DNA of 64,000 nt from Pseudomonadota bacterium (GCA_023423895.1 JAFAER010000093.1:1-64000); one strand, 5' to 3'. Shown: positions 44,085 to 53,790, counted from the first letter of the stretch. Program-made: numbers and translations. Notes: generated from the letters alone by a model not told the origin.

Positions 44085-44510
44085 TTAGGGGCACATGCGA
44101 AGATCGAGCGTCGAGCCGTAGAGCTCGTAGTCACCCCAGCGATTGTCGGCCCACGTCGCCATCAGGGCGCTCGGACCGACGCGCGTCGCTGCGAGGCCGG
44201 TGTACAGCTGGTGGTTCGACGTGGACAGGATCGGCGCCCGGTCGGCGAGGACCGAAGGCGCCACGCCCGTCGCTGCGGGAAGCGACCAGCGTTTGACGTG
44301 AACGGTCGACAGCCCTGAGAGCACCTCGGTACGGGCGAACACGGCGTCGAGGGTCGTCCCTTCGAGCAGCAGACGCGGAACGGTCAGCGGAAACGGCATC
44401 GCGCCACTCGGGACCTCGATGGTAGCCGCGGCGCGCGTTCGGAGCTTGACGCCGGACACACGGCGCGAGACGAAGCGAGCTTCGAGGAGCTCACACTTGG
44501 CATTCAGGAG
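44085..44510 (-). pseudogene. C-terminal remnant of a propeller protein
   Basis: An open minus-strand frame ends with TAA at 44085 and carries TWADNRWGDYELYGSTLDL, resembling the W-D-R-G-Y-(D/E)-(I/L)-Y-G repeats of secreted bacterial propeller proteins; upstream it reads ARTEVLSGLSTVHVKRWSL. No signal peptide or credible start is found; the frame runs into the start region of the plus-strand gene at 44512. It is probably the end of a truncated gene. The 5' limit is approximate. Confidence 0.45.
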
Positions 44511-44511
44511 G

Positions 44512-45303
44512 GTGGTGACAGGGGCGGTCTTGTGTATGCAGGTGGCCTGTGCCGGGGCTCCCCCGGTCGGCCGGACCGGTCCGGCGGTTGCGTTGCCGAA
44601 CGGGCCAGCTCGCAACGATTGCGAGCGTGAGGACTGGTATGAGGTCGCGCCGGCACGCGTTCGGGCTACGGGAGCGACGGCTGGCGTCTTGGTCGACACC
44701 TACTACAGCCAGCAAGTCGACGGGCTCGCCGTGTTTCGACCGCAGCAGAACGACCCGGAGGAGCTCGAGAACGTCTGGCCGAAGATCGACGAGCCCGCCC
44801 TGCAGCGCAAACATCAGGCGCACATCGACCCCGTCGATGCAGCCCATCAACGAGTGGTTCTCTGGTCGGTTGGTGGGCTCGCCTTGGGCTTCACCGGACT
44901 CGGGATCGCGGCGGCGGTCCAAGATCAGGATCGGTCAGCCGCCACCGCCGCGGGCGTGACCGGACTGGCGGCGCTCCTCATCGGAGCGATCGGCGCCTTG
45001 AGCTCGCAACCCTCTGGAGAGGCCCAGCTTCATGCGGATGCGCGGAGAAGGCTGTTCATCGAAGGTGAAGACGACCGGGCTGCAATCGAACGCGGTGTGA
45101 ACACGGCGAACAGCCGCCGTCGACGCCAATGCGGGGGAACGCCAGCGCCGCCGCCCGTTTCCCGATCCGTGCAGGGTACAACGCCTGCGCCAACCGTCCC
45201 TCCGCCGGACGTGGCCAGTGAGAGGACGCAGGCCCCTCCCGACGATGCGAATGCGGAGCCGGACGCGCCCCGCAGCGAGGAGCAGGCGCCGTCCGAGCCC
45301 TGA
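44512..45303 (+). CDS. Putative lipoprotein with a central hydrophobic helical pair
   Basis: 263 residues with GTG start at 44512 (alternative GTG at 44515) in the AGGAGG region. A short hydrophobic start (GAVLCMQVACAGAPP) may be a lipoprotein signal. Residues 30-110 are charged with DCEREDWYEVAP. Two hydrophobic segments, VLWSVGGLALGFTGLGIAAA and AGVTGLAALLIGAIGAL, lie in the middle, and a basic/Pro-rich tail ends the chain. The start, hence the first helix, is uncertain. No family recognised. Confidence 0.6.
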   Translation: MVTGAVLCMQVACAGAPPVGRTGPAVALPNGPARNDCEREDWYEVAPARVRATGATAGVLVDTYYSQQVDGLAVFRPQQNDPEELENVWPKIDEPALQRKHQAHIDPVDAAHQRVVLWSVGGLALGFTGLGIAAAVQDQDRSAATAAGVTGLAALLIGAIGALSSQPSGEAQLHADARRRLFIEGEDDRAAIERGVNTANSRRRRQCGGTPAPPPVSRSVQGTTPAPTVPPPDVASERTQAPPDDANAEPDAPRSEEQAPSEP

Positions 45304-45446
45304 GCGCCGGTCACCAGCAGTGCCCGGCTCGTCCGACGACAGTGTGCAGCACACGGCCGATGGCGTGCGCGCACGCAACATGGTCCGCGTAAGTGCCGGG
45401 GATCCCGCGCGGTGGGGCGGGCGTGGACCGTGCACGAGGGATCGTC

Positions 45447-45866
45447 ATGAACGAAGGATCCCTCATCGCGGGCGGCAGCGCGCTCTTCACCCTCATTCTC
45501 ACGTTCGTCACGATGGTCGCCGTCATCGTTCCGATCGTCATCGTGCTGAAGCGCCTCGGAGGAATGTCGGTGGAGCACGCCCGCCTCCTTGCGCAGGGCG
45601 TTCCGGCACAGGCACGCATCCTCCAGGTCGGAGCGACTGGCCTGACGGTGAACGACGCACCTCAGCTCCGGATCACCTTGGAGGTTCAGCCGCCGCCGTC
45701 TCCCGGCTACGGCGGCGGCTCGGCCCCCTTCACGGCGACGTCGTCGCTGCTCGTCCCGCTGTTCGCGATGGCGCGCGTCGTCCCTGGCGCCGTCGTTCCA
45801 GTCCGCTTCGATCCTGCCGCGCCATCGAATGTCGCGATCGATCTGAATGCGATGGGCTTCGTGTGA
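45447..45866 (+). CDS. Membrane-anchored protein, DUF3592-like
   Basis: 139 residues from ATG 45447. One N-terminal transmembrane stretch (TLILTFVTMVAVIVPIVIVL) is followed by a beta-rich domain (GVPAQARILQVGATGLTVND, RITLEVQPPPSPGYGG, VVPGAVVPVRFDPAAPSNVA). This is the layout of DUF3592-type small membrane proteins, with the V-G-(D)-V-P-V-x-(Y/F)-D-P motif near the end. Function unknown. Confidence 0.65.
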   Translation: MNEGSLIAGGSALFTLILTFVTMVAVIVPIVIVLKRLGGMSVEHARLLAQGVPAQARILQVGATGLTVNDAPQLRITLEVQPPPSPGYGGGSAPFTATSSLLVPLFAMARVVPGAVVPVRFDPAAPSNVAIDLNAMGFV

Positions 45867-45885
45867 ACGCTCGCGCGCTCTCCGA

Positions 45886-46728
45886 TCAGGGTGCGCCGGA
45901 CGACTGCGGAGCGGCGAGGGTCACAACGGGAAGGTTGCCTGCAGTGATGACGGCAGCAGCGGTGTAAGTCGTGGTGTAGCCGCCGGTCTCGGCGACCCCG
46001 TCCGCGTTCTGATCCATCGGCGCGATCGCGAGCTGATACTGACCGCCATTGAAGCGGGTCATCGTGGTCGGAGACGGAACGTTCTTGAACTCCAGCACGC
46101 CCTGCGCGTCTGCTACTGCGGTCGACGTGATGACGCTCACCATGCTCGACGTGAAGTCGCTGTTCGCCACGATGACCGTTCCCGCCGGCGTTACCCGCAG
46201 CGTGCCGACGGCGCCCACCGCGGGCTGCGTATTCGGAAGCGCCACGCGGAAGGAAATCGAGCCATCGAGCTTGGCAAGGAGGACAGGCCCGAGGCTCGCA
46301 TTGGCGTTCTCGAGAGGATGGTTGCCCGCGGTCGCGGGGACGGTCGAGGTCGCGCGGAGTGTTGCGTAGCCCGCCTTGGTGAACGAGAGCAACACCTGCG
46401 AGCCGCCCGGGACCTGGTCGAACGCGAAGAAGCCCTTGTCGTCGGTGGTGGCGGAGCGCGGCGCCGTCTGGCTTCCGATCATCAGCTCGATCGTCGCGCC
46501 GCCCAAGGGGACGAGGTCGATGTCGAGCACCTGACCCGAGACGGTTCCGAGCGGCGAGACCGGTTCCGTGACGGTGCGCGTCACGGTGTCTCCAGCGTCC
46601 CCAGATTCCGATGGCCCTCCGTCTCCACCAGGCTGTTGGATCGTGATGTACGTGGGTGCCGGGTCATCCGAGCCGCACGCACCAAGGAACGTCGTAGCGG
46701 CGAGAAGCAGACCAATCCTTTTCATCAT
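45886..46728 (-). CDS. Carboxypeptidase-regulatory-like (CarboxypepD_reg) lipoprotein
   Basis: 280 residues; lipobox FLGAC near residue 18, then a Gly/Asp-rich linker. The motif VSGQVLDIDLVPLGGATIEL and TTDDKGFFAFDQVPGGSQ at about residues 63-110 is the transthyretin-like carboxypeptidase regulatory domain. A second beta-sandwich follows (GTLRVTPAGTVIVANSD; GVLEFKNVPS). Such domains mediate binding at cell surfaces. The gene is convergent with 45447-45866 and lies just downstream of cassette 3 on the same strand (195 bases). Confidence 0.82.
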   Translation of the reverse strand: MMKRIGLLLAATTFLGACGSDDPAPTYITIQQPGGDGGPSESGDAGDTVTRTVTEPVSPLGTVSGQVLDIDLVPLGGATIELMIGSQTAPRSATTDDKGFFAFDQVPGGSQVLLSFTKAGYATLRATSTVPATAGNHPLENANASLGPVLLAKLDGSISFRVALPNTQPAVGAVGTLRVTPAGTVIVANSDFTSSMVSVITSTAVADAQGVLEFKNVPSPTTMTRFNGGQYQLAIAPMDQNADGVAETGGYTTTYTAAAVITAGNLPVVTLAAPQSSGAP

Positions 46729-46879
46729 GCACGTCCTTCAGCGAAAGCTCCGACTCGAAGGGAGCCGGACCGTGCACGATCGACGGCGTCGCTACAGCCC
46801 GTCAAGTGGGAACTCTCGGAGCCGCCATGGACGGGAGGAACGCGCACGCACGCATACACTCGATCCCGCGGTCTCGGAG

Positions 46880-46905
46880 TCACGGGTGTGCGAGAAGCCC
46901 CGTGA
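46880..46905 (-). terminator. Candidate stem-loop after cassette 3
   Basis: TCACGGG (46880-46886) pairs with CCCGTGA (46899-46905), starting 19 bases beyond the stop of the last cassette gene. The stem is only 7 bp and no T-run follows. Confidence 0.4.
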
Positions 46906-46923
46906 TGGCTTCGTAACGCGGCC

Positions 46924-48738
46924 TCAGTTCACGGTGGGCGGCGACGCATCGTTGATGGGTCGGCTCCCCATCCCACCTGCGTAGCCATAACTTGCCCAAG
47001 GGCCGAGGCCCCAGACGGTGATTGAGAAAGGTCCTTCGCTTTGCGCCTCGTGCCGGCCGTAGCCGCATTCGCCCTTTTCGAACTTCTGCGGAACGGAGCC
47101 CTTCGTCAGATCGACGAAGGCGTATTCGTATTCGCGCTGCGTGCCGAGCGGGACGAAGCCGGTGAGCTCACCCGCACAATCGAGGACGACGGGATGGAAG
47201 CCGGTCGACGTTCGCCGCCGAACGACGACCACCGTCGTGTCCGGGAACGTGTAGTCGGTGAAAAAGACGTATCGGTCGAGGAACTGGTCCGAGGGAACGA
47301 TGTTGACGAAGTCCGGATCGCCGATGGTGGTGCCGCCGTGGCTCGCACCGCCGCCGTACGTGCCGCTCGTCATGTGCACGGCGGCGTAGAACGGGTGCTT
47401 CGAATCCTGGCTCTTCACCGTGACGCGCGCATCCGTGATGAAGTTCGCGACCTGCCCGGCCGCGAGCGTCCCGGGTGCGCCCAGCGGCTGCTCCGGATCG
47501 TACGTGAGCACGGTGCCGTCGATCGCTCCGACGAGGGTCCACGGGACATCCTCGCGCGCAACGGACGACAGGCTGACGGTGCGCGGCTTGAACGGAACGA
47601 GCGCGTACTCCGTTCCCCACTGCGCAAACGGGGCGATCTGCTGCTGGGTGACGTCGCAGGCGGGCGACTCGTTCGGGAAGAAGACGCAGGGCGAGCCGCC
47701 GAAGAGGCCGATCGGTTTGTTCGAGGAGATCGGGCTGCCGGACAGCGACGAGATCTGCGTGATCTGGAGGACCTCACCACGCGACAACGTCCACGTTTTG
47801 GGCACCCCTGCGGCCGCGGGCTCGACGCCGGTTCCCGCGAGGACCGCTTCGACCGGACGGATCGAGACCTCCGTACCGTCTTCGCTCGCGACGATCTGAA
47901 TCGTGCGCGGATCTTCCGCGACGTAGGGATCCGACGGCCCGAACCTGCCCGCCGAAACCGCGACGTAGCTCGTGTCCCAGGACGAGACCGGAAGGAGGAG
48001 CGACGCCGACGGCATGTGGCTCTCCGCACCGCCGTACGGAAAGATGGAATACGCGGCGACCGGGGCGTCCGCCGTGATGTGGAACGCACGGGTCTTCACC
48101 GTGCCACCCACGACCGGATTCGCCTTGAACGCGGGCACGACACCGTCCGGACAGCGCCAGCCCTCCGCCGACGAGCCGGAGCTGTCGACCTGCGAGAGGA
48201 AGACGAGCGCGACGGCTCCCGGCGGGACCGGGCCGTTCAGCGGAGCATACGTCGGCGTGTTGCCCTCGAGAGAGGCCATGTACGTCGAGCCGGAGATGTC
48301 GAGTGGCTCGTCGCCGAGCTCGGCGCCGAGGGTTACCGGACGGTCCCACGTGTTGGCGATCATCGCGACGAAACACGCGCCGGGAGCGACCTCGTCGGCG
48401 TCGGGCGGCAGCGTCCAGAACGAGCAGCCGATGGAGCCCTTGGCGAGCGCAGCGGCCTGGCAGGCGTCGACACACCTGTCGACGCCGCAGCCCTCGTCGG
48501 GACCGCACGTCGCGATGGTCTCCTCCGCTCCGTCGTCGCACGTCCCGAGCACCGACTTGAGATCGCGAGAGCAACGGTAGCCACACGCCGGACCATCCAT
48601 GGACGATGCGTCCGGAAACGCGGGCTCCGGGCCTTCGAAGCCACCGCGGTCGGTCGAGCACGCCGAAGCGAGCAAGGCTGCGAGCCCGGTGCCGCCGGCG
48701 GCGAAGGCGGCAATTCCCAGTCGAAGCTTGGAGTACAT
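46924..48738 (-). CDS. IgGFc-binding-type surface lipoprotein, cassette 3
   Basis: 604 residues, last gene of the cassette, 12 bases after the RCC1 gene. Lipobox LLASAC with Cys27; CGYRCSRDLKSVLGTC and CGPDEGCGVDRCVDAC parallel copy 1 closely. The IgGFc-family segment reads VAAYSIFPYGGAESHMPS then LLLPVSSWDTSYVAVS. C-terminus GYAGGMGSRPINDASPP. The long similarity to 3392-5221 over all 600 residues, with cysteines preserved, shows that copies 1 and 3 arose from one ancestor later than the split from copy 2. Confidence 0.88.
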   Translation of the reverse strand: MYSKLRLGIAAFAAGGTGLAALLASACSTDRGGFEGPEPAFPDASSMDGPACGYRCSRDLKSVLGTCDDGAEETIATCGPDEGCGVDRCVDACQAAALAKGSIGCSFWTLPPDADEVAPGACFVAMIANTWDRPVTLGAELGDEPLDISGSTYMASLEGNTPTYAPLNGPVPPGAVALVFLSQVDSSGSSAEGWRCPDGVVPAFKANPVVGGTVKTRAFHITADAPVAAYSIFPYGGAESHMPSASLLLPVSSWDTSYVAVSAGRFGPSDPYVAEDPRTIQIVASEDGTEVSIRPVEAVLAGTGVEPAAAGVPKTWTLSRGEVLQITQISSLSGSPISSNKPIGLFGGSPCVFFPNESPACDVTQQQIAPFAQWGTEYALVPFKPRTVSLSSVAREDVPWTLVGAIDGTVLTYDPEQPLGAPGTLAAGQVANFITDARVTVKSQDSKHPFYAAVHMTSGTYGGGASHGGTTIGDPDFVNIVPSDQFLDRYVFFTDYTFPDTTVVVVRRRTSTGFHPVVLDCAGELTGFVPLGTQREYEYAFVDLTKGSVPQKFEKGECGYGRHEAQSEGPFSITVWGLGPWASYGYAGGMGSRPINDASPPTVN

Positions 48739-48750
48739 CTGCGGGCCTCT

Positions 48751-50169
48751 CTAGAACGTGATCTTGACCGGCGTCGCATACGCACCGTTGTCGGGCGCGC
48801 GACCGAGCTCGCCGTTTGCGTTGCTCCCCCAGCATTCGACCGTCCCTCCCTGCACGAGCGCACACACGCTGGCGCGGCTCGCGACGACGTGAACCGCGTG
48901 CGACTTGAAGGCGCTCGCGCGGACGAAGACGCCGCTGAATCCCTTGGCGCTCCCCGTGGCGAGGGCGCCGTTCGTGTTCTCACCGCAGCACTGCACCGCG
49001 CCGTCGGACATGCGCACGCAGGTCGTCTCGTCACCGACGGTGATCTGCTGCGGCCAGGCGGGGCCGACGGTAGGGGCGAGCTTCGGCACCGGCTCCGAAT
49101 CGGGCAGGCCGGTGCAGAGCGCACCGTGGAAGCTCTTGCCCCAGCAGAACACCTCTCCGTTCGCGATCGCGCAGGCATGACCGTAAGACTCGACGGCGAA
49201 GCCCGGTCCACCGGGACGCTGGTTCGGATCCGACGGCTGGCGCTCGAGGAGCGCGGACACGGCGACGCTCGTGACGTTCGAGAGCTCCTCGACGCGCTTC
49301 GGCGTGAGGCTCGGGCTCACCGAAGAGATGCGACCGGAGACGATCCCGTCGGTCCCGGCGATCGCCCCCCAGCTGAAGACCTCACCGGTCTTCGTGAGAG
49401 CAAGCGTCGTCTTGGAGCTCACGAAGGTCTTCGTGTACGCCGAGGCGTCGACCTCGGCGTTGCCCGGACCGACGACGGCGGGAAAGCCCCGGTCCCAGAC
49501 GTCCGAGCGCGCCAGCTTCAGCTCCTGCGTCCCGCCCCAGCATGCGAGCTCGCCGGTCGTGAGCGCGGCACACGCGCTGTCGATGCCGACCTCGACACGT
49601 GTGGCGATCGCTCCGTCGAGCGCGACGGGTGACGGGACCGGGTGGCGATCGAAGTCTTCGAACGGAGGCTCGGCGTGGAGACCGAGCTCGCCGAGGAGAT
49701 TGCTTCCCCAACACGAGACGGCGCCATTCGCGAGGAGCGCACAGGTCGCGCGACCGGCAGCGCTGATCTGTACGGCATCCGAGAGATCGACGACGGGCGG
49801 TATGGATCCCGGCTCGATGGGCTCCTCGGCGTCGCCCCGACCGAGCTGTCCCCAGAAGTCGTCGCCCCAGCAGCGCGCGGTGCCGTCACTCATGCGCGCG
49901 CAGAAGTGATTCTCGCCTGCGACGAGCTCGACGGCGCATGGCTCGGCGGTGCACGTCACCGTCTCGGCGGACGGGTCGAACGGCGGACGTGCATCGACGG
50001 CCGGGCCCGCATCGGGCGTGGGGCTCGAGTCGCCCTCGGAGTCCGAGACGACGGGGTCCGTCGCCCCGAGCTCGACGTCATCGACGCTGCATGCAGCGAT
50101 GAGGACGGCCGCCGCTATCGGGCCGCCGCCGAACTGGATCTTTCGAATACGAGCTCTCATCGTGCTCAC
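48751..50169 (-). CDS. RCC1-repeat lipoprotein, cassette 3
   Basis: 472 residues from GTG 50169, giving the same GTGA overlap as copy 1; ATG 50160 is the alternative start. Lipobox LIAAC (Cys27). The mature start is VTCTAEPCAVELVAGENHFC then ARMSDGTARCWGDDFWGQLG. Repeats include CALLANGAVSCWGSNLLGELG, CVRMSDGAVQCCGENTNGAL and CALVQGGTVECWGSNANGELG. Two CWG motifs are changed to CCG, giving a spare cysteine. Confidence 0.87.
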   Translation of the reverse strand: MSTMRARIRKIQFGGGPIAAAVLIAACSVDDVELGATDPVVSDSEGDSSPTPDAGPAVDARPPFDPSAETVTCTAEPCAVELVAGENHFCARMSDGTARCWGDDFWGQLGRGDAEEPIEPGSIPPVVDLSDAVQISAAGRATCALLANGAVSCWGSNLLGELGLHAEPPFEDFDRHPVPSPVALDGAIATRVEVGIDSACAALTTGELACWGGTQELKLARSDVWDRGFPAVVGPGNAEVDASAYTKTFVSSKTTLALTKTGEVFSWGAIAGTDGIVSGRISSVSPSLTPKRVEELSNVTSVAVSALLERQPSDPNQRPGGPGFAVESYGHACAIANGEVFCWGKSFHGALCTGLPDSEPVPKLAPTVGPAWPQQITVGDETTCVRMSDGAVQCCGENTNGALATGSAKGFSGVFVRASAFKSHAVHVVASRASVCALVQGGTVECWGSNANGELGRAPDNGAYATPVKITF

Positions 50170-51344
50170 TTCTTCCTCGTGGGATCGAGGTGAAGAGCAA
50201 TGCCATCGCCGACGACCCACAAATCGTTCGGGGCTTTCACCCAGAAAGCGAAGAAGTCGGAGATGACGGGGTACTTCGTGACGCTGAGCGTGGAGGCGGT
50301 CCACGCGCTGCCGTTCCAGCGGCGCATTCGACCGTATTCGCCCGCGACCCAGAGATCGTCTGCAGTGCCTGCGACGGCGTACGACCAGAGACCGTTGAAC
50401 TCGCCGAGCTCGGCGCGGTCGAGCGTGAACGTCTGCCCGCCGTCCGTGGTGGTGGCGTGAACGAGCGTCTCGTCACCAGCAAGCGTTCGCGCGAGGAGCA
50501 CCATGCGCGTGTCGGAGATCACCGAGACGCTCATGAGCTCGCCTGGGTCATACGGCTCCGCCGGCATCTCGGGGTCCGACGGCGCGAGGACCGGGTCGAA
50601 CTCGGACGCTCCCTGCGGTCGTCGATAGAGACGACCGGGCGTCCAAGGACCGCCGACCGTGCCCCCGAGCCACACGCCGGAAGCAGCGGTCCCCCACACG
50701 TGCGTGAAGAGCACCTCCGACGGGTCCTCGGTGACCGCGACCTCGGACCAGGCCGCCGTCCCGCCGACGCCTGGCGCGTAGTGGAGGACACGCGAGCGCG
50801 GCTCGTCTTGGTAAGAGATGGCCACCGCCCAGACGTCGGACGCCGAGGCTCCCCAGATCGACGTGACGTCACCCCTCGGCCTTTGCGTGGGCGCGAACGT
50901 CAACGTGTCAGGGCTCGAGCCGGTGCCGTGGAAGAGAACGCTCGCGCCACCGACCCAGACGTCCGTCGGCCCACTGCCCCAGATTGCGCTGAGAGGACCG
51001 AGACCGGACGCATGAATGGTCCATTCGCTCCCTTCCCAGCGGAGGATCGCGCCTTGTCCGCTGACCGCCCAGACGACGCCTTGGCCATCCCCCCAGACAG
51101 CACGCAGCGTCTGCCCCTCGGGCACCGCCGTATGGCAGAACCCGTCGTCCGAGCACTCGCGGACCGGGGCGGCGTCGACGCCGGCGTCCTCGTTCGAGAC
51201 GGACGCCGACGTTCCATCCGGTGACGTCGAATCGCCCGCGTCTTCGTTCGCTGGCCGCGCGTCGTCGCTGCCCGCGCAGGCGAATGCGAGAGGAACGAGC
51301 GCGGTCACGATCCACACCGTGCTCAGTCGAAAGATGGAGCTCAC
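50166..51344 (-). CDS. Propeller lipoprotein 2, cassette 3
   Basis: 392 residues, ATGA overlap with the upstream gene. Lipobox LAFAC with Cys23. The mature motif CSDDGFCHTAVPEGQTLRAV and VWAVSGQGAILRW is nearly the same as in copy 1. Blades: IWGSGPTDVWVGGASVLFH, IWGASASDVWAVAIS, VWGTAASGVWLGGTVGG, WSYAVAGTADDLWVAGEYGR and the closing FWVKAPNDLWVVGDGIALH. Confidence 0.87.
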   Translation of the reverse strand: MSSIFRLSTVWIVTALVPLAFACAGSDDARPANEDAGDSTSPDGTSASVSNEDAGVDAAPVRECSDDGFCHTAVPEGQTLRAVWGDGQGVVWAVSGQGAILRWEGSEWTIHASGLGPLSAIWGSGPTDVWVGGASVLFHGTGSSPDTLTFAPTQRPRGDVTSIWGASASDVWAVAISYQDEPRSRVLHYAPGVGGTAAWSEVAVTEDPSEVLFTHVWGTAASGVWLGGTVGGPWTPGRLYRRPQGASEFDPVLAPSDPEMPAEPYDPGELMSVSVISDTRMVLLARTLAGDETLVHATTTDGGQTFTLDRAELGEFNGLWSYAVAGTADDLWVAGEYGRMRRWNGSAWTASTLSVTKYPVISDFFAFWVKAPNDLWVVGDGIALHLDPTRKK

Positions 51345-52573
51345 CGGGAACCTCCTGCGTCACCGAGCTCACCGCCCGTGTAGTGGAGCGCGACGCCGTC
51401 TCCGACGATCCAGACGTCATCGCGCGCGCTTCCCCACACGCCGTAGAGCGCAGGCTTCTTACCTGCCGGGAACGCGGCGGGGGTCGGCGTCCAGCCACGA
51501 CCGTCGTAATGGAGGATCGTACCGGCGTCTCCGACTGCCCAGACGTCGTCTGCAGCAGAGCCCCATACCGCGCGAAGATCTTCACGAGTCGGCGAAGGAA
51601 TGCTCTCCCAGTCGGTGGCGTTTGCGCTCGTCACGTGGCGGATGGTGCCCAGATCGCCGACGGCCCAGATGTCGTTCGCCGAGCTCCCCCAAAGCGCACG
51701 CAACGTCGCGACCGAATGGGTGTCGATCTCGGCCCAGGCGAGCTCACTGGTCTCGGGGTCCAGCCTGCCGTGGAGCGCGAAGCTTCGTTGCCACGACACC
51801 TCCATCGAGTTGTCGGCGACGAGCCAGATATCCGATGCCGCCGGGCCCCACATCGCGAGCACGGTCGCCGCCCCGGGCACACCTTGCCAGCCGAAGTCGC
51901 CGTCGGACTCTTTGCTCTTCGTGAACGCGTTGACCGTGACGATTCCGTCTTCGTCGAACATCATGGCGGGGCTGCCGGCCACCCGGACCTCGTCGGCCGA
52001 GCTCCCCCAGATGGCGAAGAGAGGAACGTCGAGCCCCTCTTCGATCGGGAGCCGCACGTTCTCCCAGGCCGTGGATGCGCCCGCGTAGCCGCTGGTGTGG
52101 AACACGGCATCGGTTGCGCTCGCGATCCACACGTCGTTCGAGCCGCTGCCCCAGATCGCTCGGAACGTGTTCTTCACCGGGAGCTGCGGCGGGTAGAAGC
52201 TGTTCGGGGGCGGAACCAGCGCCCATGTCGCGCCGTCCCAGTGGACGATCGTGCCGTTCGAGCCCACGGCCCAGACATCGTCCTTGCTCGAGCCCCAGAC
52301 CGCCGTGAGCGCGGCAAACGCGGATATGCCGGTGGGCACCGGACACCACGGCACCTCCGCACACGAGAGCGGCACGGCGCACGTCTCGTCCGACGCGTCG
52401 CAGCCGGCGTCGGGAGCGGCATCGCTCTCGGATCCGACGCTCACGTTGACGGAGGCGTCCTCGGCGGGATGCGCTTCGCCGGAGGACTCGGCGCAGCTCG
52501 CGAACGCTACGACCGGAACGACGAGCGAAGCGAAAAGTGAAACGCGCAAAAGCGCTCGATCTCGAGAGATCAT
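51341..52573 (-). CDS. Propeller lipoprotein 1, cassette 3
   Basis: 410 residues; ATG 52573 shares its A with the upstream TGA (TGATG). Lipobox AFASC with Cys27. It begins with CAEVPWCPVPTG and has seven blades of the kind VWGSSKDDVWAVGSNGTIVH, IWGSGSNDVWIAS, IWGSSADEVRVAG, MWGPAASDIWLVA, LWGSSANDIWAVGDLGTIRH, VWGSAADDVWAVGDAGTILH and VWGSARDDVWIVGDGVALH. It matches copy 1 in length and blade count. Confidence 0.88.
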   Translation of the reverse strand: MISRDRALLRVSLFASLVVPVVAFASCAESSGEAHPAEDASVNVSVGSESDAAPDAGCDASDETCAVPLSCAEVPWCPVPTGISAFAALTAVWGSSKDDVWAVGSNGTIVHWDGATWALVPPPNSFYPPQLPVKNTFRAIWGSGSNDVWIASATDAVFHTSGYAGASTAWENVRLPIEEGLDVPLFAIWGSSADEVRVAGSPAMMFDEDGIVTVNAFTKSKESDGDFGWQGVPGAATVLAMWGPAASDIWLVADNSMEVSWQRSFALHGRLDPETSELAWAEIDTHSVATLRALWGSSANDIWAVGDLGTIRHVTSANATDWESIPSPTREDLRAVWGSAADDVWAVGDAGTILHYDGRGWTPTPAAFPAGKKPALYGVWGSARDDVWIVGDGVALHYTGGELGDAGGSR

Positions 52574-53790
52574 CAGTTGACCCCTCCGGCATCACATTCG
52601 GTCATGAGGCATTTGCCGTGGATGCACGGCTGACCGGCAGCAACGTCACACGAATTTCCACATGCCCCGCAGTTGCCGGGATGAGCCAGCAAGTTCGTCT
52701 CGCAGCCGTCGGAAGGGTCACCGTTGCAGTCGCCGAAGCCCGGAAGGCACTCGAGCTCGCAGATGCCCTTGCGGCATGCGCGGAGCTGGTTCGGACCGGC
52801 ATCGGGACACACGTTCGTGCACGAACCGCACGCCGTGGGGTCGTTGAGGATGTCTCGACACCCGAGCAGCGGGCAGAACGTCGTCGAATCGCCCGCACAC
52901 TCGACGGCGCAATACGAGCCGTTCTGGCCGGGAATGCACATCTCGCCTGCTTCGGTGTTGCACTTGATCCCGCAACCACCGCAGTTGTCCGGATCGAAGA
53001 CGATGTCCTCCACCTCGCAGCCGTCGGTACTGCAGGACGGATCGGCGAGGTCCTGATTGCAGTCGCCTCGGGAGCCCTGGCACTTGGGAGCGCCACAAAC
53101 ACCGCCCCCACATCCGTAATACGCGGAATCGGGCAAGCTGCAGGGCCCTTCGTCCGGAAAGCACATGTTCCCGCAGCCCCCACAATTGAAATCATCGGTC
53201 ATGGGATCGGTGCACATGCCGTCACACACGATCTGCCCGGCCGGACACCCGCACTTTCCCTCGATGCAGGGAGTCCCGCCCGCGCAGACATTCCCGCAGG
53301 CGCCGCAGTTCTTTTCGTCCGAGCTGACGTCGGTCTCGCAGCCGTCGTCGATCTTGTCGTTGCAGTTACGCCATTCCCCCTCGTTGCCGGGAGTCTGCGG
53401 GCTCCAGCATTCGAGCTCGCAGCCGCCTTCGATGCAGCGCGATGTCATGTGAAGCGGCGCGTAGTGGAGGCACTTGTTCCCGCATGCGCCGCAATGTTCG
53501 GGATCGCGCTTCAGGTCCGTGCCGCATTTGTATGCGGGGCCACCATTGCTCTCGCACGTGGCGAGACCTTCGGGGCACGAGGTCCCGATGCAAAGCGACT
53601 GAACGGAGTCCGGCTCCGTGGCCGTCAGACTTCCGGAGTCTTCATCTGGAATGAAGCCAAGTCCCGCATCACGCGTGAGGGAATCACCGAGGGGGTGTTC
53701 ATCACGCGAGCAGCTCGCGATCCCGAGCAGCAGCGTGGTGGAGAGCGTAATCAGACCCAGAACCGCCCCCTGCGGTTTTCGTAATCTCAC
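52573..53790 (-). CDS. Disulfide-rich CGxC-repeat lipoprotein, cassette 3
   Basis: 405 residues; ATG 53790 overlaps the regulator stop by four bases. Lipobox GIASC with Cys27; HPLGDSLTRDAGLGFIPDED is the N-terminal signature. Modules include DPEHCGACGNKCLHYAPLHM, which matches DPENCGACGNKCLHYKSLNM of copy 1 closely, and CDVAAGQPCIHGKCLMTEC at the end. The gene is the third in cassette 3. Confidence 0.87.
   Translation of the reverse strand: MRLRKPQGAVLGLITLSTTLLLGIASCSRDEHPLGDSLTRDAGLGFIPDEDSGSLTATEPDSVQSLCIGTSCPEGLATCESNGGPAYKCGTDLKRDPEHCGACGNKCLHYAPLHMTSRCIEGGCELECWSPQTPGNEGEWRNCNDKIDDGCETDVSSDEKNCGACGNVCAGGTPCIEGKCGCPAGQIVCDGMCTDPMTDDFNCGGCGNMCFPDEGPCSLPDSAYYGCGGGVCGAPKCQGSRGDCNQDLADPSCSTDGCEVEDIVFDPDNCGGCGIKCNTEAGEMCIPGQNGSYCAVECAGDSTTFCPLLGCRDILNDPTACGSCTNVCPDAGPNQLRACRKGICELECLPGFGDCNGDPSDGCETNLLAHPGNCGACGNSCDVAAGQPCIHGKCLMTECDAGGVN

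Noticed and set aside
44411..44699. Minus-strand extension of the propeller remnant upstream of 44510
   Set aside because: It overlaps the plus-strand gene and the residues beyond 44510 are low-complexity without a signal peptide.
47041..49632. 863-residue open frame on the plus strand
   Set aside because: It is antisense to cassette 3 and Arg/Ala/Asp-rich, with no start signal or domain; a typical shadow of GC-rich coding DNA.
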